The position numbers and the translations under genes are program-made. A stretch of 64,000 bases of DNA, taken from positions 1,972,001 through 2,036,000 of the forward strand of contig NZ_AP022842.1 in the NCBI RefSeq assembly GCF_011398925.1. Direction: 5' to 3'. Within the stretch, counting starts at the first letter, position 1. Each line of letters starts with the position of its first letter. The notes below the pieces were generated by a model. It had not been told where the DNA came from and searched no databases. It saw only the letters and a list, made by a program, of their open reading frames with translations. Shown here in pieces: positions 36,140-43,919 of this stretch. The DNA comes from Bacillus sp. KH172YL63 (lineage in GTDB: Bacteria; Bacillota; Bacilli; Bacillales; Bacillaceae_B).

Positions 36140-36167
36140 ATCGTACCATGATTCTATTTCTTGTCAA
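36140..36167 (-). promoter_or_regulatory. Promoter of the thiamin operon
   Basis: On the minus strand TTGACA (36167-36162), a 16-nt spacer and TACGAT (36145-36140), about 30 nt before the aptamer. Confidence 0.75.
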
Positions 36168-36195
36168 CTAAAAAAAGAATTTCTTTTCGTTCAAG

Positions 36196-36228
36196 AGGGA
36201 CGGACCTCTTATTCAAAGGTCCGTCCCT
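36196..36228 (-). terminator. 12-bp perfect hairpin after desR
   Basis: AGGGACGGACCT (36196-36207) and AGGTCCGTCCCT (36217-36228) pair perfectly around a 9-nt loop, 6 nt after the desR stop codon. The minus-strand tail is not T-rich (CTTGAACG), so it ends the transcript weakly or protects its 3' end. Confidence 0.6.
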
Positions 36229-36233
36229 CCAGG

Positions 36234-36833
36234 CTATTTAAACCATCCTTTTTCTTTTGAGTGGGTGATGGCTTCTATGCGGTTTTTGACTTCCAGTTTG
36301 TCAAGGATGGCAGAGATATAGTTACGGACGGTCCCTGTTTTCAGGGAAAGCTCATCGGCGATTTCCCGCGTGTTTTTTCCGTGGGACACGAGTTCAAGAA
36401 CCTCCTTTTCCCGGTCGGTCAGCGGATTTTCTTCACTGTACACATCATCGATCAATTCAGGTGCATAGATCCGCTTTCCGTCCATGACCAGCCGGATCGA
36501 GTCTGCCAACTCTTCGCTCGGGCTGTCCTTCAATAAATATCCTTTGACCCCGCCTTTTAACGCGCGCTGGAAATAACCTGACCGGGCAAATGTCGTGAGG
36601 ATAATCACTTTGCATTCTTCCCCTTTTAATTCCTCTGCTGCTTCCAGTCCGGTTTTCTTAGGCATCTCGATATCCATAATGCAAATGTCAGGTTTGAGTT
36701 CATGGACGAGTGAAACGGCCTCCTCCCCGTTCGCCGCTTTACCGACCACTTCCATATCGTCCTCCAAACTGAGCAATGATCCCAGAGCACCGAGCAGCAT
36801 TCTCTGATCCTCTGCTATAACGATTCTTATCAT
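36234..36833 (-). CDS. desR: Response regulator DesR
   Basis: A 199-residue NarL-type regulator, the partner of DesK in cold membrane sensing. The receiver domain has the phospho-acceptor Asp54 (CIMDIEMPKKTGLEA) and the KxLLKDSP lysine region (GVKGYLLKDSPSEELA); the C-terminal LuxR helix-turn-helix is LTDREKEVLELVSHGKNTREIA. Long stretches are nearly identical to B. subtilis DesR as I remember it (LGALGSLL.LEDDMEVVGK, RIYAPEL). Its start overlaps the desK stop as ATGA. In B. subtilis DesR activates the fatty-acid desaturase gene des, which is not in this window. Confidence 0.93.
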   Translation of the reverse strand: MIRIVIAEDQRMLLGALGSLLSLEDDMEVVGKAANGEEAVSLVHELKPDICIMDIEMPKKTGLEAAEELKGEECKVIILTTFARSGYFQRALKGGVKGYLLKDSPSEELADSIRLVMDGKRIYAPELIDDVYSEENPLTDREKEVLELVSHGKNTREIADELSLKTGTVRNYISAILDKLEVKNRIEAITHSKEKGWFK

Positions 36834-37972
36834 GCCATTCCCTCCCTATCTACCTGCTTGATTACTTTAGGCACCTTCATGATCAATGTCGTCCCGTGTT
36901 CTGAAAGTATTTCCAAGCTTCCATTCACAAATTCAAGCCTTTCTCTCATCCCGATCAAGCCACTGCCCTTCGATTCTGTATAATCCCCGGAGATCCCCCG
37001 TCCGTCATCCTCCACCGTGATGATCATTTCCTTATCAGAATCTTTAATATCAAGACGGCACACAGATGCGCTGCTATGCTTGACCACATTCGTCACGGCT
37101 TCCTTTAAGCACATACTCAATATATTTTCCATAAACAAAGAGGTCTGTGGCAAAGCCGCCGGTTCTGCCATTTTGAATTGAATGTCGGCCGCTTTTAATA
37201 ATTGCTTGATGCGGACGATTTCGTCTTTCAGCCTGACGCCCCTCATCTGGGAAACCATTGTCCTGACTTCGCTCAGGGCTGTCCTTGCCGTCTGCTGGAC
37301 ATCCCTAAGCTCACTTCTTGCCTGTTCAGGATCTTTGTAGACCAGCTTTCTTGCAAGATCACTTTTCAGTCCTATGAGTGACAGCTTTTGACCGAGTGTA
37401 TCGTGCAGGTCCCTGGCGATTCTATGCCGCTCTTCCTGTTTAACCAGGTCAGAAATCCGTTTATTCGCATCCTCCAGCTGATCCTCAAGCAGCACTTGCT
37501 TGTTCCTGTTGTAAATATTGAAAGGCAGGAGGATGACGCTGATCCAAATGATCAGAATGAATGGAAACTGAGATAAAAATAACTCATCCTGCAGCACAAA
37601 GTTGTAGTTGATCGAGGCTGTCGTTAGGACGAGGTGGATGATGTACAGTGTCAAGAATGCTACCCGGTTCTTTATATTCCCGTTGTAATAGGCGATATAA
37701 AAAGCAAAATAGATGAAATTGAACTGAATCGTCATCGTGATCGATATCGCGATCAAAATCGATGTCCATAAATATACCGGCCAATCCCTCGATATAAAAG
37801 CAAACCGTAATGAAATAAAGAAAAGAATCGTTAAGGTGATTCCCACTGCGATTTCAATCGTCGAGGATGATTGAAAGATAAAATAAAATGGCAGGATAGA
37901 GATGATACTCCATATGTAAGGAGATATACCTGAGGCCCGCTGAGTGGTGATAAGCTTTCTTGGCAATTGCAC
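36830..37972 (-). CDS. desK: Membrane thermosensor histidine kinase DesK
   Basis: A 380-residue sensor kinase. The first ~155 residues hold four to five transmembrane segments that sense membrane thickness. The HisKA_3 dimerisation helix has the phosphorylated His190 in RIARDLHDTLGQKLSLI, and the ATPase domain follows (ECLKEAVTNVVKHS-type N box as CLKEAVTNVVKHS, then VEDDGRGI and GSGLIGMRERLE). Length and layout match B. subtilis DesK. It is co-transcribed with desR. Confidence 0.93.
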   Translation of the reverse strand: MQLPRKLITTQRASGISPYIWSIISILPFYFIFQSSSTIEIAVGITLTILFFISLRFAFISRDWPVYLWTSILIAISITMTIQFNFIYFAFYIAYYNGNIKNRVAFLTLYIIHLVLTTASINYNFVLQDELFLSQFPFILIIWISVILLPFNIYNRNKQVLLEDQLEDANKRISDLVKQEERHRIARDLHDTLGQKLSLIGLKSDLARKLVYKDPEQARSELRDVQQTARTALSEVRTMVSQMRGVRLKDEIVRIKQLLKAADIQFKMAEPAALPQTSLFMENILSMCLKEAVTNVVKHSSASVCRLDIKDSDKEMIITVEDDGRGISGDYTESKGSGLIGMRERLEFVNGSLEILSEHGTTLIMKVPKVIKQVDREGMA

Positions 37973-38070
37973 GTTAAACCCTCATTTTTTAATCATATTT
38001 CATGCTGGTCTCCTGTATGATCCCATTCATGATTGGATGTCCATAAGTGCCCGACTCAGTAAAGAGCGGG

Positions 38071-38268
38071 TCAGTATTTCCTGGATTTAAGGGATTTTTG
38101 TTTCTGCATAACCTCATAGGATTTATGAATGATATCCGTCAGCACGTCACCTTTATACACACGGCCGATTTTTGTATTCTGCTGATAGTATTCGACGATT
38201 TCATCCAATTTCTCTGAGGTTTCTTTATCTACCCTTACATTCAACTGCATTCTTCCTTGATCTGACAA
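38071..38268 (-). CDS. Small ribbon-helix-helix type protein
   Basis: A 65-residue basic protein with a strand (MQLNVRVDK), a helix (ETSEKLDEIVEYYQQ) and a second helix (KGDVLTDIIHKSYEVMQ), the layout of ribbon-helix-helix (MetJ/Arc/CopG-like) DNA-binding proteins. The start is a TTG behind GAGGGTG; an ATG six codons on has only 3 nt spacing. A perfect 11-bp inverted repeat lies just upstream, so it may repress itself. A short hairpin without a T-run follows the gene. Target genes are unknown. Confidence 0.65.
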   Translation of the reverse strand: MSDQGRMQLNVRVDKETSEKLDEIVEYYQQNTKIGRVYKGDVLTDIIHKSYEVMQKQKSLKSRKY

Positions 38269-38290
38269 GGTTTTTCACCCTCTTTCGTCA

Positions 38291-38325
38291 TTATGATATC
38301 AATTGCTAGCACTTTGATATCATAA
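38291..38325. promoter_or_regulatory. Inverted repeat upstream of the ribbon-helix-helix gene
   Basis: TTATGATATCA (38291-38301) and TGATATCATAA (38315-38325) are exact inverted copies with 13 nt between them. The centres lie about 24 bp apart. This is a good operator candidate for the small DNA-binding protein encoded 22 nt away. The rest of 38326-38394 is AT-rich with nothing further. Confidence 0.55.
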
Positions 38326-38394
38326 GTATAACAGATGCTATCAACATGTTACATGGTGATTTTTTATCATATGGGTGTAGGTTTCCTCATAGAG

Positions 38395-38440
38395 AAAAAA
38401 ACACCCTCCACCATCCGATGGAAAACGGAGATGAAGGGTG
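38395..38440 (-). terminator. Terminator after the DUF6509-like gene
   Basis: On the minus strand CACCCT (38440-38435) pairs with AGGGTG (38407-38402), with further pairing inside, followed by seven T residues. Confidence 0.8.
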
Positions 38441-38445
38441 CCTTA

Positions 38446-38727
38446 TTACCTGATGTGTTCCTTGCAGTAAGAGAGAAGAAGATTTTCTTCCTCTTCCTCT
38501 AATTCAAAATCAAGGAATTCTTCAGTATTTCGTTCAATGATGGTTGATTGAACAAGTCTTTCTCCGCTTTCGTCACGGACAAAAATAGCCTTTATGTAAA
38601 TACCCTGTTCTGAATAGAGTTCATCGTCTTCCGGAACTTCGATGTCGAAAATAACTTCATAACGATCCCCGCTCAGGATACCGGTTGGGTCTTTAAGCTC
38701 TTCTACTTGATGATGCGTGATATTCAT
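38446..38727 (-). CDS. DUF6509-like small acidic protein
   Basis: A 93-residue acidic protein (GILSGDRYEVIFDIEVPEDD ... ending in a Glu-rich helix). It resembles a family of Bacillaceae proteins that I recall as DUF6509, once mislabelled pullulanase; no glycosidase feature is visible. AAAGGAAG lies 8 nt before the ATG. Cytoplasmic, function unknown. Confidence 0.65.
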   Translation of the reverse strand: MNITHHQVEELKDPTGILSGDRYEVIFDIEVPEDDELYSEQGIYIKAIFVRDESGERLVQSTIIERNTEEFLDFELEEEEENLLLSYCKEHIR

Positions 38728-38839
38728 TCATTTAACTTCCTTTCAGTGAAAAACATGATTCTTGCTTCTACCCATTATACACTTATGATCAATCATTTAG
38801 AAATAATAGACTTGAATGGGCATCTGCCTTCAATTTCGT

Positions 38840-38845
38840 TATAAT
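38840..38845 (+). promoter_or_regulatory. Consensus -10 box before the 38.9-kb gene
   Basis: TATAAT at 38840-38845, 34 nt before the start codon. The only -35-like hexamer, TTGAAT at 38812-38817, is 22 nt away, so promoter strength is uncertain. Confidence 0.45.
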
Positions 38846-38878
38846 ACAACTGAAGCCCGATCAATAAGGAGAGAGTGT

Positions 38879-39184
38879 ATGAATTCAAAAGAAATGCAAG
38901 AGAAAATCATCCAAAACTATCAAAAAGACGAACATATGATGATCCTCGTGTTTGCACAATGGTGCGTCAACCATGATCTAGATCCTGAAGCCCTGTATCG
39001 TAAAGCTTATCCTGAACAAAGTGACAACCCGGCGCTGCAGCAGGGAATCGACCTGACCGTCCCGAAAGAAGAATCAGAAGATATCCCCGACAGCACCCTC
39101 CTCGGCGTTCTATCTTTATTCGGTAATGACGACCTGGCGTTTGTGGTGACTGAAGAAATCAATAAGCGTCCTACAACCCGCTGA
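38879..39184 (+). CDS. Conserved hypothetical protein
   Basis: A 101-residue soluble protein that I do not recognise. It is mostly helical, with FAQWCVNHDLDPEALYRKAYPEQ in the first half and an acidic linker before a final helical block (DSTLLGVLSLFGNDDLAFVV). ATG at 38879 has AAGGAGAGA 5 nt upstream. A strong hairpin without a T-run (GCGGAA/TTCCGC, 39212-39217 with 39236-39241) lies after it. Confidence 0.6.
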   Translation: MNSKEMQEKIIQNYQKDEHMMILVFAQWCVNHDLDPEALYRKAYPEQSDNPALQQGIDLTVPKEESEDIPDSTLLGVLSLFGNDDLAFVVTEEINKRPTTR

Positions 39185-39358
39185 TGATGATCGGCGATGG
39201 TAATTCCGAAGGCGGAAGATGAGCGATTGCTCTTTTTCCGCTGAAGGAGCTTAATGACGCCTGCTTTTTTGCTGAAATTACCGCTTTGCACTTCAATTAT
39301 CTTCAGAACTGGCTCCATTCCGTTGGGAAATCCCGCCTGAAGTTGATGGCTGATAGCG

Positions 39359-39478
39359 ATATTATCGACTTTGCCCTGTATTTTATCGAGTTTTCAAATA
39401 TATTTTCGACTTCTGCCCATATATTATCAACTTTCCGATTATTTTATCGACTTCTTTGCTTATATTATCAACTTACAT
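39359..39478. repeat. Six-copy 20-21 bp tandem array with motif TTATCGAC
   Basis: Between two converging genes the octamer TTATCRAC (one copy TTATCGAG, one TTTTCGAC) recurs at 39362, 39383, 39403, 39424, 39444 and 39465, with spacings of 21, 20, 21, 20 and 21 bp. That is two helical turns, so every copy faces the same side of the DNA. The 10-12 nt between copies are AT-rich and not conserved. The remaining intergenic DNA (39242-39358 and 39479-39528) shows nothing else. Confidence 0.8.
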
Positions 39479-39528
39479 ATATTAGGATCCTCCGACCCGC
39501 CCTTCTCAAATTCAATAAACGCTTCCCC

Positions 39529-40443
39529 TCACATAAAATCAAAATAATATCGAATGATGTGGAAGAAAATCGGTGACGTATAGGCGAGGCTGTCCACCCG
39601 GTTAAGATAGCTTTCTTTAAGTGAAGTGAATTTTTCTTGATCACCAATCAGCAGGTCCCGCTTCAGCACAGATATCGTCAAGCTTCCGATAAATCCGCTG
39701 ATGGCAATGATCAATCCGGACAGGATGCCGAATGTCTGATCAAGTGGTGTCAGTACTGGATAAAGGATATAGGATACCACCGTTGTACATATTACCGCAG
39801 CGAGAAACCCTTCCCACGTGATGACCGGGTTTGCAGTAGGCACCACCTTGCGCTTTCCTAAATAGATGGAGACCACATACTGAACGATGTCGCTCACTTG
39901 GGTCAAGACGACAAGAAAAAGGACAAGATTCCCGCCATAAACAGGGGTTGCGACCTGATAGTAAGCAAGGTGGCTCAATCCGAATACCATCAGCATCAAT
40001 CCCCATTGAGTCGAACTGACCGAGCGGAGAAACCCAAGGGTCCCTTTCCCCAACAGGCGTGGCAGGGGCAGCAGCAGGAAGACATATACAGGGATGAAAA
40101 CGATGAACATCCCATACCATCCAATATATATCCACCAAAATTGAATCGGGATGGAAAGGTATGCCCACAGAAAAATCCTCCGGTCCGCCTTCCTTGTTTT
40201 CATCATGGAGAAATACTCCTTAAGTGAAAAGAAGCATAGCATCATCAAAGACAGCATGCTGATCACTGGATTAAACAGTGTAGCAAGACAAAAGATCGCA
40301 AACATCCCCCACCATGTTTTGAGCCGCAGGGATATCCTCGAGAAATCTTTCTCCCCTTGCTTTTTTTGAATGATCAAAAATAACACATTCACTGCGACCA
40401 TCAGAATGAAAATGGTCAATAAAGTCCAAATGGCCGTCTCCAT
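39529..40443 (-). CDS. CdsA-like phosphatidate cytidylyltransferase (membrane protein)
   Basis: A 304-residue membrane protein with about eight hydrophobic segments. It resembles the CTP-transferase family that makes CDP-diacylglycerol: TQVSDIVQYVVSIYLGKRK, VITWEGFLAA, ISVLKRDLLIGDQ and the closing RVDSLAYTSPIFFH correspond to the family's SDxxxY..GK, T.EG, KR and R-x-DS motifs. The C-terminal signature is divergent, so it is a paralogue rather than the housekeeping cdsA. AAGGGGG precedes the ATG. It points toward the repeat array. Confidence 0.72.
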   Translation of the reverse strand: METAIWTLLTIFILMVAVNVLFLIIQKKQGEKDFSRISLRLKTWWGMFAIFCLATLFNPVISMLSLMMLCFFSLKEYFSMMKTRKADRRIFLWAYLSIPIQFWWIYIGWYGMFIVFIPVYVFLLLPLPRLLGKGTLGFLRSVSSTQWGLMLMVFGLSHLAYYQVATPVYGGNLVLFLVVLTQVSDIVQYVVSIYLGKRKVVPTANPVITWEGFLAAVICTTVVSYILYPVLTPLDQTFGILSGLIIAISGFIGSLTISVLKRDLLIGDQEKFTSLKESYLNRVDSLAYTSPIFFHIIRYYFDFM

Positions 40444-40463
40444 TTTCTTCCCCCTTGATTTGT

Positions 40464-40494
40464 TTGTATTCAGCTGATGGAATTACTGTATAAT
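40464..40494 (+). promoter_or_regulatory. Candidate promoter of the papain-fold protein gene
   Basis: TTGTAT (40464-40469), a 19-nt spacer and a perfect TATAAT (40489-40494), with the start codon 44 nt further on. Confidence 0.5.
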
Positions 40495-40537
40495 TAAGCA
40501 TATGGGAATTTCTACTACTTTTAAAGGGGGAATGAGG

Positions 40538-41092
40538 GTGGAAGAAAAATATATTTATATTTTATTAACGGATACAGGTACACTCTTCACCAAATCGATC
40601 AAAAAATATACAAAAGCCCCTTACAATCATGCTTCGATTTCCTTTGACCCAGACTTGAGTGAACTGTACAGCTTTGGACGGAAGCACCCGGATAACCCGA
40701 TAAATGGCGGCTTTGTCAAAGAGGATATCTTTCAAGGGACATACAGCAAATACCCCCATACGACATGTGTGATTTACAGATTACATGTAACGGAGCGGGA
40801 AATCGCGAAAATGAAAAGAATCTTAAATGTCTTCAAGCGGAGCAGGCATAAATTTCTATACAACCTCCTTGGTGTCTTCGGCGTTTCCCTTAATGAACCA
40901 GTGGAATTCAGCAATTCTTATTTTTGTTCGCAATTTGTAGCGGAAGTTCTCCAAAGATCCGGAGTGAGACTGTGGGATAAGCTGCCTGCCCTGGTCACCC
41001 CTGAAGATTTCAGATCCCACCCGGACCTTCATCATATATACGAGGGGAAACTATTCGAGTATGGTCCGATTAAGCAGAAGAGAGCAAAATAA
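40538..41092 (+). CDS. Permuted papain-fold (YiiX/NlpC-P60-like) protein
   Basis: A 184-residue protein. The pattern of an early histidine (APYNHASISFD, His31) and a late cysteine (SYFCSQFVAEVL, Cys130) fits the circularly permuted NlpC/P60 group, whose members are thiol hydrolases or acyltransferases acting on peptides or lipids. GTG at 40538 follows AAAGGGGG by 7 nt; an ATG two codons earlier is only 1 nt from that site. There is no signal peptide, so it acts in the cytoplasm. The substrate is unknown. Confidence 0.75.
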   Translation: MEEKYIYILLTDTGTLFTKSIKKYTKAPYNHASISFDPDLSELYSFGRKHPDNPINGGFVKEDIFQGTYSKYPHTTCVIYRLHVTEREIAKMKRILNVFKRSRHKFLYNLLGVFGVSLNEPVEFSNSYFCSQFVAEVLQRSGVRLWDKLPALVTPEDFRSHPDLHHIYEGKLFEYGPIKQKRAK

Positions 41093-41195
41093 AGCCAACC
41101 CTAATGTTCTAAAGGATTGGTTTAAGAAGAAAAACCTTACATTATACCCTGATTAGCGTCAGGAATAACAGTGTAGATAACACAATTTTAACAGC

Positions 41196-41226
41196 AAAAA
41201 CCCAGATAAGATGGCTCTGGGTTTTT
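41196..41226. terminator. Bidirectional terminator between converging genes
   Basis: AAAAACCCAG (41196-41205) pairs with CTGGGTTTTT (41217-41226) around an 11-nt loop, giving a T-run on both strands. 41093-41195 holds no gene. Confidence 0.88.
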
Positions 41227-41267
41227 ACAATTTCCAACATGGTATTCCCGTAATAGTAGAACAAGAG

Positions 41268-41987
41268 CTATTCCGAAAGATTTGTCAGTTCAAAGAATTC
41301 AGGTTCTGGTTTCATGATTTTCGTTCCTTTTTTTGATTGAAAATAAATTTCTTTATCATTTCCATAATAAACATTTATTTCAATATTCCCGAAATCTATG
41401 ACACTGGTTTTCTCTCTAGTAGGTACCATCTCATAATCCCTGTCGATTGCCTTATTTATTAGTTGTTTGATGCCCTCGACCTTAGTTCTATCATCTATCA
41501 CAAAGCAATCTTCCTGATTTAAGCTTTCATGAATACAAATGTTGTTTGGTACCTCTTCAATCCAGGAAGTGGATTGATTAATAGGAGTCCGATCAAATAT
41601 GACCTCGGTTTTATCATCTAATTGATTATAAGTTGCTGAAATCCATAACTCCCCGTCAAAACCTTCTTTACTCCAATGTGAATCAAATCCAGACGCATCA
41701 TTTTCTGCATCGATATCATCCAACGCTGACTTGGCACGTTCCATTTTCCAGCCAAGGGATGGAAGTTTACTCATATAAAAGTCGTAAATATCCTCCCAAT
41801 GATTTCCCTTTATGACATAGTAATGGCCAGCTGGTTTTAAATTCTCAAATAAAGGAATGTCTTTGTGCTGCTCTGGGATGATCGACATGTTCTCATGAGT
41901 GTCATCAGTGAGTTTATGAAGAGCAAACCAACTTATTGCAATCAATAATGTGATCCCTACAGACAAAAATAAACTTTTTTTCCTCAC
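41268..41987 (-). CDS. Membrane-anchored hypothetical protein
   Basis: A 239-residue protein with one N-terminal transmembrane helix (SLFLSVGITLLIAISWFAL) and a large outside domain. I do not recognise the family. Visible features are HYYVIKGNHWEDIYDFYMSK, two acidic patches and a C-terminal half with INVYYGNDKEIYFQ. The start is a GTG behind AAGGGGTGATGAT. It probably faces the cell wall. Confidence 0.6.
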   Translation of the reverse strand: MRKKSLFLSVGITLLIAISWFALHKLTDDTHENMSIIPEQHKDIPLFENLKPAGHYYVIKGNHWEDIYDFYMSKLPSLGWKMERAKSALDDIDAENDASGFDSHWSKEGFDGELWISATYNQLDDKTEVIFDRTPINQSTSWIEEVPNNICIHESLNQEDCFVIDDRTKVEGIKQLINKAIDRDYEMVPTREKTSVIDFGNIEINVYYGNDKEIYFQSKKGTKIMKPEPEFFELTNLSE

Positions 41988-42129
41988 ATCATCACCCCTT
42001 GATCACGCTTCATTAAACTGACCGGAAATGGATTCACCATTATCACTTTTCCTTTCTGGAGCTCATTATGGCAAGAAAAGGGCGCGGATCGACAAGTCAT
42101 CTAATGTACGAAAACATTATTATCACAAC

Positions 42130-42168
42130 AAATAAAGCAGGTCTAATTCCTCTGCGGAATAGCCTGCT
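42130..42168 (-). terminator. Terminator after the 42.2-kb gene
   Basis: On the minus strand AGCAGG (42168-42163) with inner TATTCC/GGAATTA pairs with CCTGCT (42141-42136), followed by TTATTT. The rest of 41988-42238 shows nothing clear. Confidence 0.7.
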
Positions 42169-42238
42169 ATTGTTCATGTTATTTGTCATTTACGTTGTCA
42201 AAACGGGACCTCTAAACTATACTCGCACGGAGTTATTT

Positions 42239-42823
42239 TTATGCTTCTTCCACTGTCTGAAGAAGCTTGAATAGAAAATCAAAGATCAGTTCATAAACGG
42301 CGTGCATGCTCAGTCCTTCATTGAATCCGGGGTGGTCATTCAGTGTGAAATTCAAGTCCCATAAGCCGTCTTCGCCGTTGAATAACAGGTCATACGAACT
42401 TTCATCCTGAAGTGTATCCTCGAGGAACAGTTCAATTTCTTTCCGGTGTTTCTTTTGAAGTTTCAACCCGAGCATGGCGTCATACGTGCCGAATACATCG
42501 TCCACTTCGATTGACACCGCATCGGCCCCAATCACTGTAAACCAAACCGACTCAAGGAATACGAACTCATTTTTATGCTCATTCAGGTAGGTAACAGGCT
42601 GATCAAGGAAACTGGCCGTTTCTGTACGGATCGGTTCTTCTGTTTCTTTATCACAGCGTTCAATGAACGCTTCTTCAAAGCGGGGGCTTTCTGGTGAAAG
42701 GACTTCTCCTTCAGATATCAAGCCATTTTCCAAAGCGTACCCACGTTCTGGTTCGAATAAAGTTACTTTGGGCTGCGCCGCTTTTTGTTCTTCGATATAT
42801 TGTGCGATTCGTTTTTTTAACAT
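42239..42823 (-). CDS. Conserved Bacillaceae protein of unknown function
   Basis: A 194-residue acidic cytoplasmic protein (KVTLFEPERGYALENGLIS; RCDKETEEPIRTETA; VSIEVDDVFGTYDAMLGLKL; FNGEDGLWDLNFTLN). Similar proteins are sometimes labelled branched-chain aminotransferase in genomes, but I see no pyridoxal-phosphate fold motif. ATG at 42823 has GGAGGTCAG upstream; the longer open frame into exoA lacks a ribosome site. It follows exoA by 17 nt and probably shares its transcript. Confidence 0.65.
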   Translation of the reverse strand: MLKKRIAQYIEEQKAAQPKVTLFEPERGYALENGLISEGEVLSPESPRFEEAFIERCDKETEEPIRTETASFLDQPVTYLNEHKNEFVFLESVWFTVIGADAVSIEVDDVFGTYDAMLGLKLQKKHRKEIELFLEDTLQDESSYDLLFNGEDGLWDLNFTLNDHPGFNEGLSMHAVYELIFDFLFKLLQTVEEA

Positions 42824-42840
42824 TTTCTGACCTCCAATAT

Positions 42841-43611
42841 TTATACCTCTTTTATGTACTCCTTCAATTCCAAGTATACAGGACAGTGATCGCTCCCGAG
42901 GATTTGTGAGTGAATCTCTGCTCCATTGATTGAAGGGGATAAGCGTTCTGATACGATGAAATAATCGATTCTCCAGCCAATATTCCGCGCACGTACATTG
43001 CTCATGTATGACCACCAGCTGTAAACATCATCTTTTTCTGGATGAACATGGCGGAAGCTGTCGACAAACCCTGACTTCAGCAAAGCTGTCATTTTTCCCC
43101 GTTCTTCTTCAGTGAAACCTGAATTCCCCTTGTTTGACTTATCGTTTTTCAAGTCGATTTCTGTATGGGCGACATTTAAATCCCCGCAAAGGACGACCGG
43201 TTTGTGAAGATCCAGTCCGAGTAAGTATTCCCTTATCGTATCTTCCCATTCCAGGCGCTCGCCAATTCTGGAAAGATCTCTCTTGGAGTTGGGGACGTAT
43301 ACATTGACTAAGTAAAAGTCGGCGAATTCACAAGTAATGATTCTGCCCTCCGGTTCCCGCTTTCCATCTTCGAAACCGTAAGTCACTTTCAAAGGCTTTT
43401 GTTTGGTAAATACAGCTGTACCAGAATAGCCTTTTTTCTCTGCGTAATTCCAGTACTGATGGTATCCGTCCAGATCCAAAGAAATCTGCCCTTCTTGAAG
43501 CTTGGTTTCTTGAAGACAAAAAATATCCGCATCCATTTGATGAAAATAATCCAGGAACCCCTTCTTAACGCATGCCCGTATACCATTTACATTCCATGAT
43601 ACTAATTTCAT
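42841..43611 (-). CDS. exoA: Exodeoxyribonuclease III (AP endonuclease)
   Basis: A 256-residue member of the exonuclease III/APE1 family, which cuts DNA at abasic sites and trims 3' ends in base excision repair. The family blocks are complete: KLVSWNVNGIRACVKKGF, the metal-binding glutamate in CLQETKLQ, WNYAEKKGYSGTAVFTK, VNVYVPNS, CGDLNVAHTEIDL and the catalytic SDHCPVYLE at the C-terminus. AAAGGAG stands well upstream of the ATG. Confidence 0.96.
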   Translation of the reverse strand: MKLVSWNVNGIRACVKKGFLDYFHQMDADIFCLQETKLQEGQISLDLDGYHQYWNYAEKKGYSGTAVFTKQKPLKVTYGFEDGKREPEGRIITCEFADFYLVNVYVPNSKRDLSRIGERLEWEDTIREYLLGLDLHKPVVLCGDLNVAHTEIDLKNDKSNKGNSGFTEEERGKMTALLKSGFVDSFRHVHPEKDDVYSWWSYMSNVRARNIGWRIDYFIVSERLSPSINGAEIHSQILGSDHCPVYLELKEYIKEV

Positions 43612-43684
43612 TGTAATCTAAAAAACTCCTTTTCTCTATTCTTCATCTCTTATTATCCTACCATATTTTAAAACAAATCCGTTT

Positions 43685-43733
43685 ATTATACCGGAATAAC
43701 TTAAGGGAGAAACTGATATTATACCGATATAAC
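43685..43733 (-). promoter_or_regulatory. Duplicated 16-bp element with -10 boxes upstream of exoA
   Basis: ATTATACCGGAATAAC (43685-43700) and ATTATACCGATATAAC (43718-43733) are direct repeats 33 bp apart with two mismatches. On the minus strand each contains TATAAT, so they may be tandem promoters or paired operators for exoA. Confidence 0.45.
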
Positions 43734-43840
43734 AACAGGTTCTTCTGGTTATTTTCACCCGATAATGAGGAGGATTCATCAATGTGGAAGCCGTTTAAAT
43801 ATGAGGATTTCGTTCATGTTCGAATACTCACATATCAGGC

Positions 43841-43900
43841 AAAAAGAAATCCCCACGCCACCGTATCCAATGAAGGATATCGGACCAACGTGAGGATTTC
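43841..43900 (-). terminator. Terminator after the DEAD-box helicase gene
   Basis: On the minus strand a long stem (AAATCCTCACG, then TCCGATATCC, against their partners) is followed by CTTTTTG. It ends the transcript 20 nt after the helicase stop codon. Confidence 0.85.
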
Positions 43901-43919
43901 CGTTTTCATATGTTTATCT

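Noticed and set aside
39286..39576. 96-codon frame across the TTATCGAC array
   Set aside because: It has no ribosome site, reads straight through the repeat array and runs into the opposite gene.
42068..42274. 68-codon frame on the plus strand
   Set aside because: No ribosome site, overlaps a terminator for the opposite strand, and ends inside the neighbouring gene.
42239..42823. Branched-chain aminotransferase label for this protein
   Set aside because: No pyridoxal-phosphate lysine motif or matching length; kept as unknown function.
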